Source: UBA8231 sp036011085 (GTDB taxonomy: Bacteria; Latescibacterota; UBA2968; UBA8231). From it: a stretch of 64,000 bases of DNA. The notes under the pieces are model-generated. The model saw only the letters and a program-made list of their open reading frames with translations, was not told the origin of the DNA and ran no database searches. The translations under genes and the position numbers were made by a program. Where the stretch lies: the NCBI GenBank assembly GCA_036011085.1, contig DASCMS010000048.1:1-64000 (forward strand), in the 5' to 3' direction. Below are positions 61,206 through 64,000 of this stretch, piece by piece. Each line of letters starts with the position of its first letter. Positions within the stretch are counted from its first letter, which is position 1.

Positions 61206-61399
61206 CAGCGATCCGCTCCGCGCACCGCTACCCTTTCGGCCTTGCCCTGCGGACCGGCCTCGGCCGCTGCCGCTGCAGGACCGCCGACGGGGGCCCCGTC
61301 CTGGACAAACTTGTGGTACGCCACGCTGCCCCAGATGACGACCAGGCCGATGATGGATACGATCAGAATCGTACGATCAGGCTCGACCATTTCTTGCAT
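61205..61399 (-). CDS. Small single-pass membrane protein
   Basis: 64 aa: MQEMVEPDRTILIVSIIGLVVIWGSVAYHKFV with one transmembrane helix (about 10-28), then an Ala/Gly-rich and charged tail. Not recognised. It lies 13 nt after the GT9 gene and overlaps the E2 start by 1 nt, so it is probably translated as part of the operon. A longer frame to 61438 starts inside the GT9 gene. Confidence 0.6.
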   Translation of the reverse strand: MQEMVEPDRTILIVSIIGLVVIWGSVAYHKFVQDGAPVGGPAAAAAEAGPQGKAERVAVRGADR

Positions 61400-61412
61400 A
61401 CTCGGTTCCTCT

Positions 61413-62492
61413 CTATGCGGTCGTCTCGGCAGGCACACGACGCAGGGCGCGATCGAGAGCCTGTACGACCTGCGTTATGCTGACGGCGCGGATGTCACGG
61501 TCCTGCACGACCTCGACCAGATCGTTGCGACTGGACACCCAACGACGTGCGTCTTCGTCGAATATGGCGACACACGGCAGGTGCAGGGAGATGGCCAGGT
61601 GGAGAACATCGGTATTGCAGGAGATGAGAGCCCGACAGCCTTGGAGCAGGGCCGCCACACCGGAGAGATCGTTCTGTTCGAAGGGGAGGACCCGGTTGCC
61701 GTACGTTTTCTTAAGATAATTGACCTGCTTGCGCTCGGCGAGCGAAAAGAACAGTACCGCTCGGGCGCCCCTCTCGATGACACGGCCGACGATATCGTCG
61801 AGCTGACGTCCGCTCAGTCCCTGCCCTTCGCCGCCGAACAGGTCGATGCCGACGACGCTGCCGCTGGCGAAATCACCGTCGAGATAGCGTTCCCGCAGTT
61901 GGCTGCTCTTGCCATCGCCGATGACCCACTGGACCTCTCCGCAGACATCCAGGCCGAGGATGCGCAGCAGGCTCTGATACTGATCGGCCTCGTATTCGCC
62001 TTCCGAGCGACGTACGATCTCGACGTTGTACGGCGTCAGACCCTCACGCTGGAAGCCGACCCGGAGGCGGGAGCCACTCAGAGCACACAGTTGTGCCAGC
62101 CGGTAGCTGCAGTCTGGTCCGAGGCACAGGGTCAGATCGTAGGATTCATCGCGCAGACGCTGTACGGACTGGCGGAACTCCGGCGACCAGACCTTCTGCG
62201 TCGGAGCTGTGACGACGACATCGTCGACGAAAGGGATCTGGCGGGCCAATCCTGCCCAGCGCTCGTCGGTGAGGAGTCCGATATGCGCGTCCGGATACTG
62301 TTGCCGGATCGACTGGTAGATGGAGGCGCCGAGAAACAGCCCACCCACCCGATCGTTGGGCATCAGCAGCAGCTTCCGGGCGCGGCGCAACTCGCCGAAG
62401 ATATTGAGCGGTTCGTCCCGCGCCGGGTGTGGCCCCCGCCATTGCATGGCGAAGCGCTCCGGGAGAGAACCCCGGGTCCAGGCGACCTTCAT
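61413..62492 (-). CDS. Glycosyltransferase family 9 (heptosyltransferase-like)
   Basis: 359-aa GT-B enzyme. N-terminal half: KLLLMPNDRVGGLFLGASIYQSIRQQYPDAHIGLLTDERWAGLARQIPFVDDVVV, the usual GT9 start. Middle: GIDLFGGEGQGLSGRQLDDIVGRVIERGARAVLFF. End: ALISCNTDVLHLAISLHLPCVAIFDEDARRWV, which in GT9 enzymes binds the nucleotide-sugar. It likely adds a heptose or related sugar to LPS core or to a glycan. A second ATG at 62447 has GGAG upstream and may be the real start. Confidence 0.85.
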   Translation of the reverse strand: MKVAWTRGSLPERFAMQWRGPHPARDEPLNIFGELRRARKLLLMPNDRVGGLFLGASIYQSIRQQYPDAHIGLLTDERWAGLARQIPFVDDVVVTAPTQKVWSPEFRQSVQRLRDESYDLTLCLGPDCSYRLAQLCALSGSRLRVGFQREGLTPYNVEIVRRSEGEYEADQYQSLLRILGLDVCGEVQWVIGDGKSSQLRERYLDGDFASGSVVGIDLFGGEGQGLSGRQLDDIVGRVIERGARAVLFFSLAERKQVNYLKKTYGNRVLPFEQNDLSGVAALLQGCRALISCNTDVLHLAISLHLPCVAIFDEDARRWVSSRNDLVEVVQDRDIRAVSITQVVQALDRALRRVPAETTA

Positions 62493-62531
62493 GGGCGATG
62501 ATTCGGAGTCAGATGCGGCGAACGAAGGGCA

Positions 62532-63587
62532 TTACCAGAACTTCGCCTCCGCCTTGGCAACCTGCGACAGCTTGCGGCACTGACGCGGTTCGAAGCGGTG
62601 CAGGCGATCGCTCACGCCCAGGCCGTTCATGATGACGCTGTAGAGATCGGTAGCGGCGGATGACTTGGGCGCGTTGAGGACGACGGGGCGTCGGCGCTCG
62701 CAGGCGTCGAGGATCTTGTCATCGTTGCGCACGTACCCGACGTATTCAACTTCCGTGGACAGGTATTGGCGCACGAGTTGGGCAAAGCGGTGAACTTCGT
62801 CGATATGCCGTTTCGAACGGACCCGGTTGAGAATCAGTTTCGGCCGATATTCGGCCAGCATGTCGCGGGCTTCCCGTGCGGCGTGGGGGTCGGCGATGTC
62901 GAGTCGCTGGAGTAGATCTTCCATGCGCCCACTCTTACGCCCGGCCTCGCGAGCGAAGGCCGTAACCAGATCTCCCGCCTCCTCCCTCTTGCCCAGCAAA
63001 CGCTTCAGCTTGCGGTAGACGGTATTCTTCAGGAATCCATAGGCGTCGACGCGGGCCTGAGGCTCGGGCGTCGTGACGATGATCCCCTCGTCGGAGAGCG
63101 TGAAGATATCGAGCGTGTTGTACGCCGATCCGGCGCCCAGGTCGATCAGGACGTAATCGGCGTCAAGGCTCTGTATGTGGCGGATCAACTTGGCCTTGGC
63201 GGCGTATGACAGATTGGCCATTCCCACCAACTCGCTGCCGCCGCAGATGATGCGCAGATTCTCATTCGGCGTCGGCAGCAGCACATCCTGCAGTGTGCCC
63301 ACTTCGCGCGTGAGGAATGTGCTCAGACTCTTCGGGGGGGACACCTGATCGAAGAACAGATGCAGATCGGCACCGCCGAGATCCCCATCGACGATGATCA
63401 CCTTGTACCCCAGCAAGGACAGGCTGACGCCCATGTTGGCCGTCAGCGTCGACTTGCCGGTGCCGCCCTTGCCGCCGGCGACGGGCCAAATGACTGTATC
63501 CGGCACCTTGCTATCGAGAAGGATAACGTTGGAGGGGGCCGCGGCAGGTGGTGCGGGTTTGGGCTCGATCTCGAGCTGTACCGACAT
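62532..63587 (-). CDS. MinD/ParA-family ATPase (FlhG-like)
   Basis: 351 aa. Deviant Walker A GGKGGTGKSTLTANMG near residue 38, then VIIVDGDLGGADLHLFF (Walker A'), DYVLIDLGAGSAYNTLDIF (Walker B) and GIIVTTPEPQARVDAYGFLKN. The long middle insert with KRLLGKREEAGDLVTAF and the PQRxxR-like C-terminus fit the FlhG/YlxH group that controls flagellar number or polar placement, but no flagellar gene is present here. It may position an envelope machine instead. It starts the GT9/E2/methyltransferase operon. Confidence 0.85.
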   Translation of the reverse strand: MSVQLEIEPKPAPPAAAPSNVILLDSKVPDTVIWPVAGGKGGTGKSTLTANMGVSLSLLGYKVIIVDGDLGGADLHLFFDQVSPPKSLSTFLTREVGTLQDVLLPTPNENLRIICGGSELVGMANLSYAAKAKLIRHIQSLDADYVLIDLGAGSAYNTLDIFTLSDEGIIVTTPEPQARVDAYGFLKNTVYRKLKRLLGKREEAGDLVTAFAREAGRKSGRMEDLLQRLDIADPHAAREARDMLAEYRPKLILNRVRSKRHIDEVHRFAQLVRQYLSTEVEYVGYVRNDDKILDACERRRPVVLNAPKSSAATDLYSVIMNGLGVSDRLHRFEPRQCRKLSQVAKAEAKFW

Positions 63588-63682
63588 GAGGAGTGGGATT
63601 CCTGGCGCTGGAGGAGGGGAGTGTTCCCTAACGGTACTCCCTACGAGATTGAGGTGTCAAGAGCCCGCCGCGACAGGCCTCT

Positions 63683-63710
63683 ATTATATCGGCACCCCGT
63701 GTGACCTCTA
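63683..63710 (-). promoter_or_regulatory. Promoter of the MinD-like operon
   Basis: Minus strand: consensus -10 TATAAT (63683-63688) with TAGAGG 16 nt upstream as a weak -35. A second candidate, TTGACA at 63655-63660 with TACCGT 18 nt on, lies closer to the gene. The gap 63588-63791 contains nothing else notable. Confidence 0.45.
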
Positions 63711-63791
63711 CAGCCTTCACCAGGTGTTGCCCACGGGAGCCCTGCCACTACATTGGCCTGGCAACTCGAACCTGCTTCGAATGGGAGGACC

Positions 63792-64000
63792 GTGACCGAG
63801 AACCCTAACACCCGTGATTTTACGGCAACTACATTCGTCGTTCGAGATAATACGACTTTATTGTTGTGGCACAACAAGATAGAGGCCTGGCTGCCTCCTG
63901 GTGGACACATCGAGAACGGTGAACTCCCGGAAGATGCGGCCCGCCGGGAAGTGGCGGAGGAAAGCGGCCTTGACGTCGAACTGGTCGGCACGGGACCGGC
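63792..64000 (+). CDS. NUDIX hydrolase (partial at window end)
   Basis: At least 69 aa, running off the window. Starts with GTG preceded by GGGAGGACC. The full NUDIX box is present: GGHIENGELPEDAARREVAEESGL, matching Gx5Ex7REUXEEXGU with all catalytic Glu. Substrate unknown (NDP-linked moiety or 8-oxo nucleotide). The first part is FTATTFVVRDNTTLLLWHNKIEAWLPPGG, typical of the MutT-like subgroup. Confidence 0.85.
   Translation, partial: MTENPNTRDFTATTFVVRDNTTLLLWHNKIEAWLPPGGHIENGELPEDAARREVAEESGLDVELVGTGP

Overview
The window is 64 kb of GC-rich, gene-dense bacterial chromosome. It holds about 58 protein genes (the last one cut by the window end), four tRNA genes, no rRNA, no CRISPR array and no phage or intact IS element. 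Lipoprotein signals, a TRAP transporter, an MltB-type transglycosylase and a heptosyltransferase-like GT9 enzyme point to a diderm (Gram-negative) cell. The mix of mandelate racemase, LarA-type, TIM-barrel epimerase, SDR, AKR and DUF6785-type genes, with many GTG/TTG starts and NTGA gene overlaps, resembles uncultured FCB/PVC-type lineages such as Latescibacterota or Poribacteria. That placement is inference only.

Layout. 1-22.8 kb, almost all on the minus strand, is housekeeping. It contains asnS-leuS; the classic rimP-nusA-infB-DUF503-rbfA-truB-riboflavin kinase-rpsO-pnp translation and RNA-decay string; and a TPR/SLH lipoprotein, FlgT-like, DUF512 radical-SAM, der and MerR run. Next come four tRNAs (Gly-CCC, Pro-CGG, Pro-GGG, Arg-CCG), a tiny AURKAIP1/COX24-type basic protein, an HU-type protein and mreB-mreC preceded by a 49-aa FliF-C-tail-like protein. 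22.9-25.9 kb (plus) is an operon of a charged protein, two lipoproteins and a COG4324-type zinc peptidase. 25.9-27.7 kb (minus) is a TMTC-like membrane/TPR protein. 27.7-34.9 kb (plus) is a TatT-DctP-DctQ-DctM TRAP operon continuing into a ManD/RspA-type enolase-superfamily enzyme, MltB and an SLC13-type carrier. 35-40.8 kb holds a GGCT-like protein, a polysaccharide deacetylase, purB, pyrH, cysC, a hisI-like gene and a flippase-like membrane protein.

40.8-50.1 kb (minus) is the most unusual part. It is a tightly overlapped three-gene membrane operon: a DUF6785-type polytopic protein, a 1,489-aa protein joining a degenerate M28 peptidase domain to an FtsX-type permease, and an OPT-like polytopic protein carrying a zinc-knuckle loop and calcium-type loops. 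The two polytopic proteins share a sequence block and may be distant paralogues. No ABC ATPase is encoded nearby. An apparently intact M42 aminopeptidase and an aldo/keto reductase are transcribed divergently from it. 52-56.3 kb is a catabolic set (SDR, LarA-like, TIM-barrel epimerase, MFS exporter). 56.3-64 kb contains RidA, ftsH, and a minus-strand operon of a FlhG/MinD-like ATPase, GT9 enzyme, small membrane protein, orphan lipoyl E2 and methyltransferase; the window ends inside a NUDIX gene.

Regulatory signals read by eye include several sigma70-like promoters, many with a -10 of TATCTT; a pnp terminator; a strong promoter followed by a hairpin and terminator upstream of the HU gene (attenuator or small RNA); and a 63-bp MITE-like palindrome whose end supplies the rpsO stop codon.
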